From positions 395,378 through 459,377 of the forward strand of contig NZ_MKQR01000007.1 of assembly GCF_001940455.1 (NCBI RefSeq): DNA of 64,000 nt, read 5' to 3'. Numbering within the stretch: the first letter of the stretch is position 1; every line of letters starts with the position of its first letter. This DNA comes from Actinokineospora bangkokensis (lineage in GTDB: Bacteria; Actinomycetota; Actinomycetes; Mycobacteriales; Pseudonocardiaceae). The position numbers and the translations under genes were made by a program. Under the pieces are notes generated by a model, which did no database searches, was not told where the DNA came from, and worked only from the letters and a program-made list of their open reading frames with translations. Of the stretch, positions 26,402 to 34,952 are shown one piece after another.

Positions 26402-27814
26402 ATGACGACCGCCACCATCGTCGGCAGCGGGCCCAACGGCCTCGTCGCCGCGGCCGTCCTGGCCCGCGCCGGGCTGGAGGTCACCGTCCTTGAGGCGGCC
26501 GAGACGACCGGGGGCGGCACCAGGACCGTCGAGGCCCTCGTGCCCGGTCTGCTGCACGACCACTGCTCGGCGGTGCACCCCATGGCGGTGGGCTCGCCGG
26601 TCCTCTCCGAGCTGGGCCTCGACGAGTACGGGCTGCGCTGGCTGCTCCCCGAGGTCGACTGCGCGCACCCCCTCGACGACGGGACCGCAGGCGTCCTGCA
26701 CCAGTCCGTCGAGCGGACCGCGGTGGAACTGGGCCGCGACGAGGGCCGGTGGCGGGCGCTGTTCGAGCGGCCGGTGGCCGGGTACGACGCGCTCAGCGAC
26801 GACATCCTGGGACCGCTGCTGCGCGTTCCCCACCACCCGGTGCGCCTGGCCCGGTTCGGCGTCCCGACGCTGGCACCGGCGGCGCTCCTGGCGCGGGCGT
26901 TCCGCACCGAGCAGGCGCGCGCCCTGTGGCTGGGCGTGGCCGCGCACGCCTTCCGACCGCTGGACCTGCCGCTGTCCTCCGCCATCGGCCTGGGCATCGT
27001 CACCGCCGGGCACCGGCACGGGTGGGCCGTCGCCCAGGGCGGGTCGAGGTCGATCACCGACGCGCTGACCGCCCTGCTCCTCGACCTCGGGGGCAAGGTC
27101 GAGACCGGCGTGCGGATCCGGACGGCGTCGCAGCTGCCCCCCAGCGACGTCGTGGTCTGGGACCTCGCCCCGACCGCCCTGGCCGACGTCCTGGGGGACC
27201 GGTTGCCCGCGCGCGTCGCCCGCGCCTACCGGCGCTTCCGCCCTGGCCACGCAGCCTTCAAGGTCGACTACGCCGTCGAGGGCGGAGTCCCCTGGACCGC
27301 GCTCGACGCGCGCAAGGCAGGCACCGTCCACGTGGCGGGGAGCGCCGAGGAGGTCGCCGCGGTCGAACGCGACGTGCACGCCGGGCGCATGCCCCAGCGC
27401 CCCTTCGTCCTGGTCGGCCAGCAGTACCTCGCCGACCCCAGCCGCTCCGCGGGCGACATCCACCCGCTCTACGCCTACGCCCACGTCCCCCGCGGCTGGA
27501 CCGGCGACGCCACCGAGGCGATCACCGCCCAGATCGAGCGCTTCGCCCCCGGCTTCCGCGACCGCGTCGTGGCCAGCACCAGCACGTCCCCCGCGCAGTT
27601 CGCGGCGGACAACCCCAACTTCCACGACGGGAACATCCTCACCGGCGCCAAGGACGTGCGGCAGCTCGTCTTCGGCCCTCGCACGACCCTGCAACCCTAC
27701 GACACCGGCCTGCCAGGCCACTTCCTCTGCTCCGCGGCGACCCCGCCCGGACCCGGGGCGCACGGCATGTGCGGCGCCCACGCCGCCCAACGGGCCCTCC
27801 GATACCTGCGCTAG
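26402..27814 (+). CDS. FAD-dependent phytoene-desaturase-like oxidoreductase
   Basis: 470 residues. The N-terminal dinucleotide motif is VGSGPNGLVAAAVLARAG, followed by LEAAETTGGGTRT, as in the phytoene desaturase/amine oxidase group. The C-terminus has the matching FAD-binding block FLCSAATPPGPGAHGMCG. Members act on carotenoids, retinoids and related isoprenoids, but many actinobacterial ones are uncharacterised. It follows the DUF3556 gene after a strong hairpin. The substrate is unknown. Confidence 0.88.
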   Translation: MTTATIVGSGPNGLVAAAVLARAGLEVTVLEAAETTGGGTRTVEALVPGLLHDHCSAVHPMAVGSPVLSELGLDEYGLRWLLPEVDCAHPLDDGTAGVLHQSVERTAVELGRDEGRWRALFERPVAGYDALSDDILGPLLRVPHHPVRLARFGVPTLAPAALLARAFRTEQARALWLGVAAHAFRPLDLPLSSAIGLGIVTAGHRHGWAVAQGGSRSITDALTALLLDLGGKVETGVRIRTASQLPPSDVVVWDLAPTALADVLGDRLPARVARAYRRFRPGHAAFKVDYAVEGGVPWTALDARKAGTVHVAGSAEEVAAVERDVHAGRMPQRPFVLVGQQYLADPSRSAGDIHPLYAYAHVPRGWTGDATEAITAQIERFAPGFRDRVVASTSTSPAQFAADNPNFHDGNILTGAKDVRQLVFGPRTTLQPYDTGLPGHFLCSAATPPGPGAHGMCGAHAAQRALRYLR

Positions 27815-28063
27815 CCCCCAGACCGCGTCGAGCCAGCCCGGCTGGCAGCCGGTTCGTTGCTGCTCCCGCTGTGGTGACCGGGTGGGCGGACATCACCCAC
27901 GCGCTCACCATCGCTCGCGCGGCGCGGATCGTCACGCAGGTGTCCTCCACGACCGGCGCACCGCTCAACACCGGGACGCTCGCGACACCGAGGCGTAGGG
28001 CCCGCGCGGGTAGGTGGCCGGGGGCTTCGGCGGTCGGTCCGACGAAGTGGCTGCGTGCCCGGC

Positions 28064-28435
28064 TCAGGTCGCCGGGGCCGCGGTGATCACGGCGTCCAGG
28101 ATCTGGCGGGACGTGGTGAGGTCCAGGATGACCTGGTCGATGCGGTCGCGCTCCTGGCGCAGTTGCGCGACGAGGTCCGGGCAGGTCGGCACCAGCCGCT
28201 CGTCGTCCTCGCGGATGCACGGCAGCACCGACGAGATCGTCGCGGTGGACAGCCCGGCGGCCAACAGCCCGCGGATGCGGCGCACCACGTCGACATCGGT
28301 GGACAGGTACTCCCGGTACCCGCTCGGTCGGCGCTGCGGCCGGAGCAGCCCCTGCTCCTCGTAGTAGCGCAGCAGCCGCTGGCTCACGCCGCTGCGCCGA
28401 GACAGCTCGCCGATCCTGATCGTCCGCGCCGACAC
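28064..28435 (-). CDS. MerR-family transcriptional regulator
   Basis: 123 residues from GTG 28435 (GGGAG in front; GTG 28450 is possible). The N-terminal winged HTH is clear: TIRIGELSRRSGVSQRLLRYYEEQGLL, with the RYYE motif. A coiled dimerisation helix follows (CPDLVAQLRQERDRIDQVIL). No Cys cluster suggests a metal sensor, apart from Cys residues in LPCIRED and TCPDL. It is divergent from a quinone-reductase gene, with a typical MerR promoter between them, and probably activates that gene. Confidence 0.9.
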   Translation of the reverse strand: MSARTIRIGELSRRSGVSQRLLRYYEEQGLLRPQRRPSGYREYLSTDVDVVRRIRGLLAAGLSTATISSVLPCIREDDERLVPTCPDLVAQLRQERDRIDQVILDLTTSRQILDAVITAAPAT

Positions 28436-28456
28436 CGCGACTCCCGTCACACCGCG

Positions 28457-28488
28457 TTGACTCTCACACCCATGTGAAACTTTAGGGT
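28457..28488 (+). promoter_or_regulatory. MerR-type promoter with operator dyad
   Basis: A -35 TTGACT (28457-28462) and a -10-like TAGGGT (28483-28488) are separated by 20 bases, the over-long spacer typical of MerR targets. The dyad TCACA-CCCA-TGTGA (28464-28477) sits in the spacer. The start of the reductase gene follows at 28544. Confidence 0.7.
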
Positions 28489-28543
28489 CCTTCGCATGGC
28501 ACCCGCAACGACCCCATCCGCCGCCCACACCGCAGGAGGCGTG

Positions 28544-29431
28544 ATGCGCGCCATCCAACTCGACCGACCCGGTGGTCCCGACGCGCTGACGGTTCGCGAA
28601 CTCCCGGCCCCAGCCCGGGCGGACGGCGAGGTCCTCATCCGCACCATCGCCAGCAGCATCAACCCGGTGGACTCGAAGACCAGGGCCATGGCCGGACCCG
28701 AGCGCCTGCCGATGACCCTCGGCTGGGACCTCGCCGGGGTCGTCCTCGCCAGCGACCACCCCGGCTTCAGCACCGGCGACCGGGTGATCGCGATGTCCGC
28801 GCAGTTCGCCACCGGCCGGGGCACCTGGGCCGACATCGTCTCGCTGCCCGCGGACCTGCTCGCCGTCGCCCCGGCGTCGGTCAGCCTGTCCGAAGCCGCG
28901 ACGTTGCCCCTGGCAGGCCTCACCGCGTTGCAGGTGATGGACCGCCTGCGGCTCACAGCGGGGCAGACGCTCCTGGTCACCGGTGCGGCCGGAGCGGTGG
29001 GCGGCCTGGCCGTCCAGCTCGCCGCGCACGACGGCATCACCGTCCACGGCCTCGTGTCCCGACCGGAACACGTCGACGCCGCCCGCCGCCTCGGTGCCGA
29101 TACCGCCACCGACCAGACGGGCGAGCTGGGGTGCTACGACGCCGTCTTCGACACAGCCGGGGTCCACGTCCCGCAGGCGGTGAAGGACGGCGGCAAGTAC
29201 CTCACCGTCGGCGCCGACACCGTGCCCGACGGACTCGCCAGCCGCACGCTCGACGCTGGCCCCAACTACGTCGAGCAGGACGGCGCGGGCCTGTCCCGAC
29301 TCGCCGCACTGGTCGACGCCGGGGCGCTACGCCTGCGAATCGGCGCTCAGTTCCCGATCCACCAGTCGCACCAGGCCCACCGACGGGCCGAGCAGGGCGG
29401 CCTGCTCGGCAAAGTCGTGCTGACCTTCTGA
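28544..29431 (+). CDS. NADP-dependent quinone reductase-like oxidoreductase
   Basis: 295 residues from ATG 28544, behind AGGAGG at 28534-28539. It is a zinc-free medium-chain dehydrogenase: MRAIQLDRPGGPDALTVREL, SSINPVDSKTRA, GWDLAGVVLA, and the nucleotide motif VTGAAGAVGGLAVQLA. It lacks the catalytic zinc cysteines. It would reduce quinones or enones with NADPH. The divergent MerR regulator and the operator between them suggest induction by an electrophile or drug. Confidence 0.9.
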   Translation: MRAIQLDRPGGPDALTVRELPAPARADGEVLIRTIASSINPVDSKTRAMAGPERLPMTLGWDLAGVVLASDHPGFSTGDRVIAMSAQFATGRGTWADIVSLPADLLAVAPASVSLSEAATLPLAGLTALQVMDRLRLTAGQTLLVTGAAGAVGGLAVQLAAHDGITVHGLVSRPEHVDAARRLGADTATDQTGELGCYDAVFDTAGVHVPQAVKDGGKYLTVGADTVPDGLASRTLDAGPNYVEQDGAGLSRLAALVDAGALRLRIGAQFPIHQSHQAHRRAEQGGLLGKVVLTF

Positions 29432-29472
29432 CAGCGAATGCCCCTGGGGGATGACCATTCGGAACGATCGCC

Positions 29473-30450
29473 TCAGCGGCTGCCCTTCCTTGTCGCTGCC
29501 ACGCGCTTCGCGAAGTCCTCGTAGCTCGTGGGTGTGCGGCCGAGGAGTTGCGGAAGGTCGTCCATGTTGCCGACCGGCAGGCCGTTGGAGTCGTAGTACG
29601 TCATCATCCCGACGTACGCGCTGCGCGCCTCGGGCGGCCAGCTCCGAATGCCGCGGGCATTTGACGAGTCCCGGATCCCGCGGACGAGGTGGGGCAGCGC
29701 GTTGAGCTTGGTGTTGAGCAGCGACCGGACAACGGCGGGACCCAGCGCCGGTGCGGCGGCAAGGGGGTTGTCGACGGTGTTGGGCGGCAGGCGGATAGCG
29801 GCCACCGGGTGCCCCAGCACGCGGCTCCAGACCTGTGCCATTTCGTTGCGGTCGAGTGCCTGCGCCGAGAGGTCGTAGGTCTTGCCCACGTGCTCGTCCG
29901 GGGCGCTCAGCACGGTGGCGGCCGCTTCGGCGACGTCCTCGACGTCGACCATGCCCATCACGCTGGTGGGGGACACCGGGTAGGGCATGAGACCCGCCAG
30001 GATGAACTCCCAGAACTCCAGGTAGTTCTGCATGTAGTGGGACGGGCGCAGGATGGTCACCGGCAGACCCGAATCGCGCAGCACCCGCTCGACCAGGAGC
30101 TTCTGGTGGTGGTGGACCAGCGCGTCGATGTCGGGGTGGATCACCGAGTGGAAACCGAGGTGCTGCACGTCGCGGGCCGTGCAGAGCTCGACGAGGGTGT
30201 GGGCGATCGGCACCTCGTCGATGAGCTGCGTCGGAGCGGCGTGGTACACCTGCTTCGCGCCGGTCACGGCCCTGTCGAGGTCCGCGCGGCTGCGCAGGTC
30301 GCCCACCACGACCTCGGTCGCCCCATCGTCGCGGGACAACTGGGCCTGGGCGTCGTCCTTGACGAACGCGCGCACGTCCAACCCGCGGGCGCGGAGGCTG
30401 CGGACCAGCGGGCGCCCGACACCGCCCGCGGCACTGGTGACCAAGATCAT
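29473..30450 (-). CDS. NmrA-like NAD(P)-binding protein
   Basis: 325 residues from ATG 30450, chosen because AGGA sits 8 bases ahead; ATG 30459 is an alternative. The N-terminus ILVTSAAGGVGRPLVRSLRARG is a Rossmann motif of the atypical SDR/NmrA type. The body (TILRPSHYMQNYLEF; GMVDVEDVAEAAATVL; YDLSAQALDRNEMAQVW) is characteristic. The active-site Tyr-x3-Lys of classical SDRs is not evident, so it may be a redox sensor or reductase. It is the last gene of the aromatic catabolic run and may be cotranscribed. Confidence 0.85.
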   Translation of the reverse strand: MILVTSAAGGVGRPLVRSLRARGLDVRAFVKDDAQAQLSRDDGATEVVVGDLRSRADLDRAVTGAKQVYHAAPTQLIDEVPIAHTLVELCTARDVQHLGFHSVIHPDIDALVHHHQKLLVERVLRDSGLPVTILRPSHYMQNYLEFWEFILAGLMPYPVSPTSVMGMVDVEDVAEAAATVLSAPDEHVGKTYDLSAQALDRNEMAQVWSRVLGHPVAAIRLPPNTVDNPLAAAPALGPAVVRSLLNTKLNALPHLVRGIRDSSNARGIRSWPPEARSAYVGMMTYYDSNGLPVGNMDDLPQLLGRTPTSYEDFAKRVAATRKGSR

Positions 30451-30517
30451 GACGACCATCCTGACGACGATTCCGGACGTGGTGGGGTGTGGTGCGACGG
30501 CGTTGTTCCGGCGATCC

Positions 30518-31303
30518 TCACTGCGGCGGCAGCGGATGCAGGATGCGGGCCACGATCGGGATCAGCAGCCTGCGGGGGACCAGTCCCGCGAGCCGCGCCG
30601 TCCACGAGTTCGCGACGCCGGAGACGACGTAGGGCGGGGTCGACCGGCGGTCGAGGGCTCGCATCCCCGTGGCCGCCACCTGCTCCGCGGTCTGCATCCG
30701 CCCGGCCACCGCCGCGCCTTCGCCGATGACCTCGAAGAACTCGGTCCGCGTGGGTCCCGGGGCCAGGGCGAACACCGTCACGCCATTCTCCTTCGCCTCG
30801 TACCACAACGACTGGGAGAAGCTCTGCACGAAGGCCTTGGCCGCCGAGTAGACGGCGAGCGAGGGGACCGGCTGGAACGCGGTGGTGCTGGAGACGTTGA
30901 CGATGGCGCCGCGTCCCCGCTTGACCATCGCGGGCAAGAACTCGCGGCACACGTCCACCACGGCCCGGACGTCCACGGCGATCACCCGGGCGAACTCCTC
31001 GCCGCTGCCAGTCAGGAACGGGCCTTGCGCGGCGAAGCCCGCGTTGTTGACCACCAGGTCGAAATCGCCGCTGACCTGCGCGCGCAGGGCTGCCCCCGCC
31101 CGGTCGACCGACAGGTCGAACGCAACTGTCTCGCAGGTGATCCCGTGTGCCGTCCTCAACTCGCTCGCGAGGCGTTCCAGCCTCTCCTCCCGCCGCGCGA
31201 CGAGGACGAGGTCTGAGCCGCGCGCGGCCAACTCCCGCGCGAACGCCACCCCGATGCCCGAACTGGCGCCGGTGACCAGGGACCGTGACGGTCGGAAAGC
31301 CAT
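30518..31303 (-). CDS. SDR-family short-chain dehydrogenase
   Basis: 261 residues from ATG 31303 (GGGAG in front). Motifs are complete: TGASSGIG cofactor site, NNAG, the catalytic Ser in NVSSTTAF, and YSAAK (YxxxK). The C-terminal RRLLIPIVARILHPLPP is hydrophobic, as in the DltE/SDR-acyl group. It lies 22 bases behind the FAD monooxygenase gene and is likely part of the same operon. Substrate unknown. Confidence 0.88.
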   Translation of the reverse strand: MAFRPSRSLVTGASSGIGVAFARELAARGSDLVLVARREERLERLASELRTAHGITCETVAFDLSVDRAGAALRAQVSGDFDLVVNNAGFAAQGPFLTGSGEEFARVIAVDVRAVVDVCREFLPAMVKRGRGAIVNVSSTTAFQPVPSLAVYSAAKAFVQSFSQSLWYEAKENGVTVFALAPGPTRTEFFEVIGEGAAVAGRMQTAEQVAATGMRALDRRSTPPYVVSGVANSWTARLAGLVPRRLLIPIVARILHPLPPQ

Positions 31304-31325
31304 CGAACTCCCATTCCTGTGGTGC

Positions 31326-33158
31326 TCAGCCTTGCTCAACGCTCGGGCGGCTCACGGCCGGTAGGGCGCCAGCGGCCCGGGCCGCCTTCCAGTAGGGCTG
31401 CCAGCGTTCGCGCAGGAACCGGTCCAGCTCGGACGTCGCCTGCTCAGCCGTGCCGGTGGTGCGCCAGGCGACGTGGCCGTCCGGCCGCACCAGGACGGCG
31501 CCGTGCGAGCCGACCTCGAACAGCTCGACCAGCCTGCTGTCCTCCGCCGGGGACGCGGAGACGAGACCGACGACGCGCACCGGCAGGGGGCTCCCGACAG
31601 GCCGCTCCCGCAGCGCGCGCTCCCACGCCCCCGGGTCTGGCGTGACGAGGGCGAGCCCGTCGTGCCGGAGCAGGTCGTGGACCGGGCGCGGGGTACCGTC
31701 GTGCAGGACGACGGCGTGGGGGAGGCGGGCGCCTGGACGGGTGGTGGGGCGGTAGATGACCACGTCGTCCTCGACCGGCGGAGAGGTTCCGGCGTCGATG
31801 AGCGGACCGTCGTAGGTGTAGCCGAACTCCAGCCCGGTGGAGACGAAGTGCTCCAGCTGGCCAGGGATCTCGGCGGCCACCCGCGCCCGGACCCGCCTAC
31901 CGCGCGCGGAATCCGCGAGCAGCACCGCGGTGCGCTTGAGCTGGAGCGGGGTGAGGCGGTCGCAGGCCCAGGCCAGGGCGCGAGCAGGCACCAGGGACAG
32001 CGGCGGCCGGGTGAGTGCCTCGGTCGCCTGCCGCACCACGCGGTTGGTGATCCCCACGGGCGCGGTCACCTTGTCCAGGTGGAAGTGGTTGGCGACGCTC
32101 TGCTCCGCGAAGCGTTCGACGACGGGCCTGCGCTCGGGCTCGTAGGTGTCGAGCAAGGCGTCGTCGGCGCCCCCATCGAGCACAGCGGCGAGCTTCCAGG
32201 CGAGGTTGTGGGCGTCCTGCACGCCGCTGTTGAGGCCGAAGCCGCCGGTGTGCGGGAAGCGGTGCGCCGCGTCGCCCGCCAAGAGCAGGCGACCCTGGCG
32301 GAAGGCACTGGCCGTCTGGGAGGTCATCGTCCACGTGCCGGTGGACCGGATGGTGAACTCGGTGCTGCCCAGCGCCTCCGGGAGGACCCGGTCCCAGTAG
32401 CGCAGGCCGTCCCTGGCGATCTCCTGCCCCGGGTGGAGGTAGGCGGTCATCAGGATGTAGTCGCCGTCCGCGTGGGCGATCATGACGCCGCAGAAGGAGG
32501 GCTGGTAGATCCAGCTGAGCAGCGGGCGGACCGTGCCGGGCGGGTGCAGCCCGGGGGCGTGGAAGAAGACACTGCCCATGTTCGCCAGGACCGGGCCCCG
32601 CAGCGGGATGCCCGCGCTGTCGCGGACCGCGCTGTTGGCGCCGTCAGCGGCGACCAGGTAAGCGGCGTCCAGCGCGTGCGCGGAGCCCTCGGTGCGCACG
32701 ACGACCCGGTCGGCGCCCGGCTCGACCGCGGTGATCGCGGCACCGCGGCGGAAGTCGACCAGCGGCTCCCGCTCCAGCGCCGCCCACAGCACGGGCATGA
32801 GCTGGTGCTGGCCGATGTGGGTGACCAGGAACGGGCTGTGCCCCTGGACCTCGGCGAGGCGCTCGGGCTCGGACAGCAGGTCGATCTCGCCGAGCGGCTC
32901 GGTGAGCCGGGAGCACCAGCGGATGACGCTGACCGTGTCGTTGGGCGGCGCCAGCGCGGTGACCTCTGCGGCCAGCCGGGGCGAGGCGTGCTGCCAGATC
33001 TCGCGCGAGCGGGCGTTGACGACGTGGGCCGCCGGGTGCACCAGGGGCCGCTCGCGGCGTTCGAGCACCGTGCTGGCGACGCCGTGGCGGGCCAGCAGCA
33101 GTGCGAGGGTGCTCCCCGTCGGGCCCGCGCCCGCGATCACGACCGGTGCGGTGCGCAT
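31326..33158 (-). CDS. FAD-dependent aromatic monooxygenase (PheA/TfdB-type)
   Basis: 610 residues. The FAD motif is VIAGAGPTGSTLALLLARHG; the DG motif appears as YLVAADGANSAVR, and the second FAD site is LLLAGDAAHRFPHTGGFGLN. The C-terminal ~150 residues form the thioredoxin-like domain of class A phenol hydroxylases (VVLHDGTPRPVHDLLRHDG). It hydroxylates an aromatic ring using NAD(P)H and O2. Three bases separate it from the upstream extradiol-dioxygenase-like gene, so ring hydroxylation and cleavage appear linked. Confidence 0.92.
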   Translation of the reverse strand: MRTAPVVIAGAGPTGSTLALLLARHGVASTVLERRERPLVHPAAHVVNARSREIWQHASPRLAAEVTALAPPNDTVSVIRWCSRLTEPLGEIDLLSEPERLAEVQGHSPFLVTHIGQHQLMPVLWAALEREPLVDFRRGAAITAVEPGADRVVVRTEGSAHALDAAYLVAADGANSAVRDSAGIPLRGPVLANMGSVFFHAPGLHPPGTVRPLLSWIYQPSFCGVMIAHADGDYILMTAYLHPGQEIARDGLRYWDRVLPEALGSTEFTIRSTGTWTMTSQTASAFRQGRLLLAGDAAHRFPHTGGFGLNSGVQDAHNLAWKLAAVLDGGADDALLDTYEPERRPVVERFAEQSVANHFHLDKVTAPVGITNRVVRQATEALTRPPLSLVPARALAWACDRLTPLQLKRTAVLLADSARGRRVRARVAAEIPGQLEHFVSTGLEFGYTYDGPLIDAGTSPPVEDDVVIYRPTTRPGARLPHAVVLHDGTPRPVHDLLRHDGLALVTPDPGAWERALRERPVGSPLPVRVVGLVSASPAEDSRLVELFEVGSHGAVLVRPDGHVAWRTTGTAEQATSELDRFLRERWQPYWKAARAAGALPAVSRPSVEQG

Positions 33159-33161
33159 GGC

Positions 33162-33803
33162 CTACAGGGTCCTCCAGGTGATGGCCCGCCTGCCCGACCG
33201 CGGCGTGGTGCCGGGCCGGGTGCCCGCGCCGGGCCGCAGCAGCTCGGTGGGGTCGTCGCCGCGGCGCAGCCGGTCGAGCAGGTAGGCGGGGTCGAACTCG
33301 ACGCCGATCGGGTTGGCGGCGAACTGCTCGCCGGCGAAGTGGGCGGCGGTGGCCTCGACGGTGGGGAAGTTGTCCACCTGGAACTCCAGGCGGATGCCGT
33401 CGGGGTCCTCGTAGTACAGCGAGGTGGTCGGCCCGTGGTTGATGGCCCAGACCGGGTGGATGCCCGCCCCCGCCAGCCGCTCGTGGGTGGTGAGCAGGCG
33501 TTCGAGCGAGGCGAACTGGACGGCGAGGTGGTCGATCCCGAGGACCTTGCGCCGCAGCCGGGCCAACGGGAACAGGTACCGCAGCACCCGCGGCACCGCG
33601 ATCAGCGCGAGCCGGTGGTGCTCGTGGTCCCAGCTGAGGAAGGTGACCTGCCGGTCCCGGTGGACCACGCGGGCGCCGAAGACCTCGCGGTACCAGGCGA
33701 TCATCTCGTCGCGGCGGGCGGTCTTGACGACCCAGTGCGCGAGGAAGTCCGGCGCGGCGCCGTTCGCGGGCCTGCCGGTGCCTGCTTCCCTGGCGGCTTC
33801 CAT
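33162..33803 (-). CDS. VOC-family extradiol dioxygenase-like protein
   Basis: 213 residues. The vicinal-oxygen-chelate fold shows as two modules, with probable metal ligands in DFLAHWVVKTAR (His), GIDHLAVQF (His) and IRLEFQVDNF (Glu). Conserved YYEDPDGIRLEF is typical of ring-cleaving dioxygenases such as biphenyl-diol dioxygenase. It sits between FAD monooxygenase and fumarylacetoacetate hydrolase-type genes, supporting a meta-cleavage step. A different VOC activity cannot be excluded. Confidence 0.88.
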   Translation of the reverse strand: MEAAREAGTGRPANGAAPDFLAHWVVKTARRDEMIAWYREVFGARVVHRDRQVTFLSWDHEHHRLALIAVPRVLRYLFPLARLRRKVLGIDHLAVQFASLERLLTTHERLAGAGIHPVWAINHGPTTSLYYEDPDGIRLEFQVDNFPTVEATAAHFAGEQFAANPIGVEFDPAYLLDRLRRGDDPTELLRPGAGTRPGTTPRSGRRAITWRTL

Positions 33804-33828
33804 GGGGCTGTCCTTGTCGCTGTGCTGG

Positions 33829-34782
33829 TCAAGGTGCGGTGATGGTGGTGCGCTGGCGGCCGAGGTCGATGGAGCCGTCGGGGCTGCGGATGCCCGCGGT
33901 CACGACGTCACCGGGCTTGAGGTACGGCTTGCGCAGGTTGGTGCGGGTGAACATCCGCCACAGCACGTCCTCCGGCAGCAGGGCCGTGGCCAGGCGGCGG
34001 ACCAGCGCGGGCGGGGTGGTCGCGGTGCAGCCGTGGGGGGTGCCGGTGAGCAGCAGGTCCCCGGGGCTGAGGTCGCAGAACGTGGTCAGCTCGGTGAGCG
34101 TCTCCGCGGGCCGGTACAGCATGTTGCGGGTGCTGTCGTGCTGGCGGGGCTCGCCGTTGACCGCCAGGCTCAGCTCCAGGTCGTCCAGGAGCGGGAACTC
34201 CTCCGGCTCCGGCACCGCGAGGTAGGGCCCGACCGGGCAGAACCCGCGGTAGCTCTTGCCCTTGAGGAACTGGCCCTGCGGGAGCTGGACGTCGCGGGCG
34301 GAGAGGTCGTTGGCGATGGTGACGCCGAAGACGTACTCGTGCAGGTTCTCGGCCGTGACGGTCTCGGCGTGGTTGACGTGCTTGCGCAGCACCAGGGCGA
34401 GCTCGACCTCGTGGTCGAGCAGCCGCACGTGGGCGGGCCGGGTGACGGGCGCGTCGGGACCGGTGACCGAGGCGTCGGTCTTGTCGAAGAACAGGTTGAA
34501 GGGCCGCGCGTCGGGGTCCATCCCGGACTCGATCGCGTGCTGCCGGTAGTTGGCGCCCTGGCACAGCACGCGGCAGGGCGTGGTCACCGGGGACAGCAGC
34601 TCCACCGACCCGATCGGCAGCCGGGTGGGCCCGCCGACCGCCGACCGCCAGTCGTCGACGCCGTCGCGGATGAGGTCCGCGGTCGAGGCGTAGCTGCCGG
34701 TCAGCGGGGACAGGCCGCCGTCGGTGACCGTTGCCCACCGGACCTCGCCTGCGTGGCGGTAGCGGGCGAGGTGGATCACCAT
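33829..34782 (-). CDS. Fumarylacetoacetate hydrolase family protein
   Basis: 317 residues from ATG 34782 behind GGGGAG; upstream in-frame starts look non-coding. Metal-binding motifs of the family are present: LLDHEVELALVL (E-x-E) and GVTIANDLSARDVQ. QFLKGKSYRGFCPVGPYL and LSPGDLLLTGTPHG are the usual conserved blocks. Such enzymes hydrolyse or decarboxylate acyl-pyruvate-like products of aromatic ring cleavage. It is the first gene of the operon that runs to at least 30518. Confidence 0.9.
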   Translation of the reverse strand: MVIHLARYRHAGEVRWATVTDGGLSPLTGSYASTADLIRDGVDDWRSAVGGPTRLPIGSVELLSPVTTPCRVLCQGANYRQHAIESGMDPDARPFNLFFDKTDASVTGPDAPVTRPAHVRLLDHEVELALVLRKHVNHAETVTAENLHEYVFGVTIANDLSARDVQLPQGQFLKGKSYRGFCPVGPYLAVPEPEEFPLLDDLELSLAVNGEPRQHDSTRNMLYRPAETLTELTTFCDLSPGDLLLTGTPHGCTATTPPALVRRLATALLPEDVLWRMFTRTNLRKPYLKPGDVVTAGIRSPDGSIDLGRQRTTITAP

Positions 34783-34928
34783 GCGCGCTCCCCAGCGGTG
34801 TGGCGACCGAGCAGCGGAGCAGGCGCCAGTGCGAGCGAGCGCGGCCAGTAGCCGAAGTGCATGCCCACAGTGCAGCGGACACGGCCCTCGCGGCGCTTGG
34901 CCCGCGGTGCGAACCCGGCCGCCGCCGA

Positions 34929-34944
34929 TTGGACTGGAGTCCAA
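34929..34944. promoter_or_regulatory. Dyad before the aromatic operon
   Basis: TTGGACT-GG-AGTCCAA has perfect 7-bp arms. It lies between the PucR-type regulator (stop at 34953) and the first catabolic gene (start 34782), a natural place for that regulator's operator. Confidence 0.45.
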
Positions 34945-34952
34945 CGAGGCTG

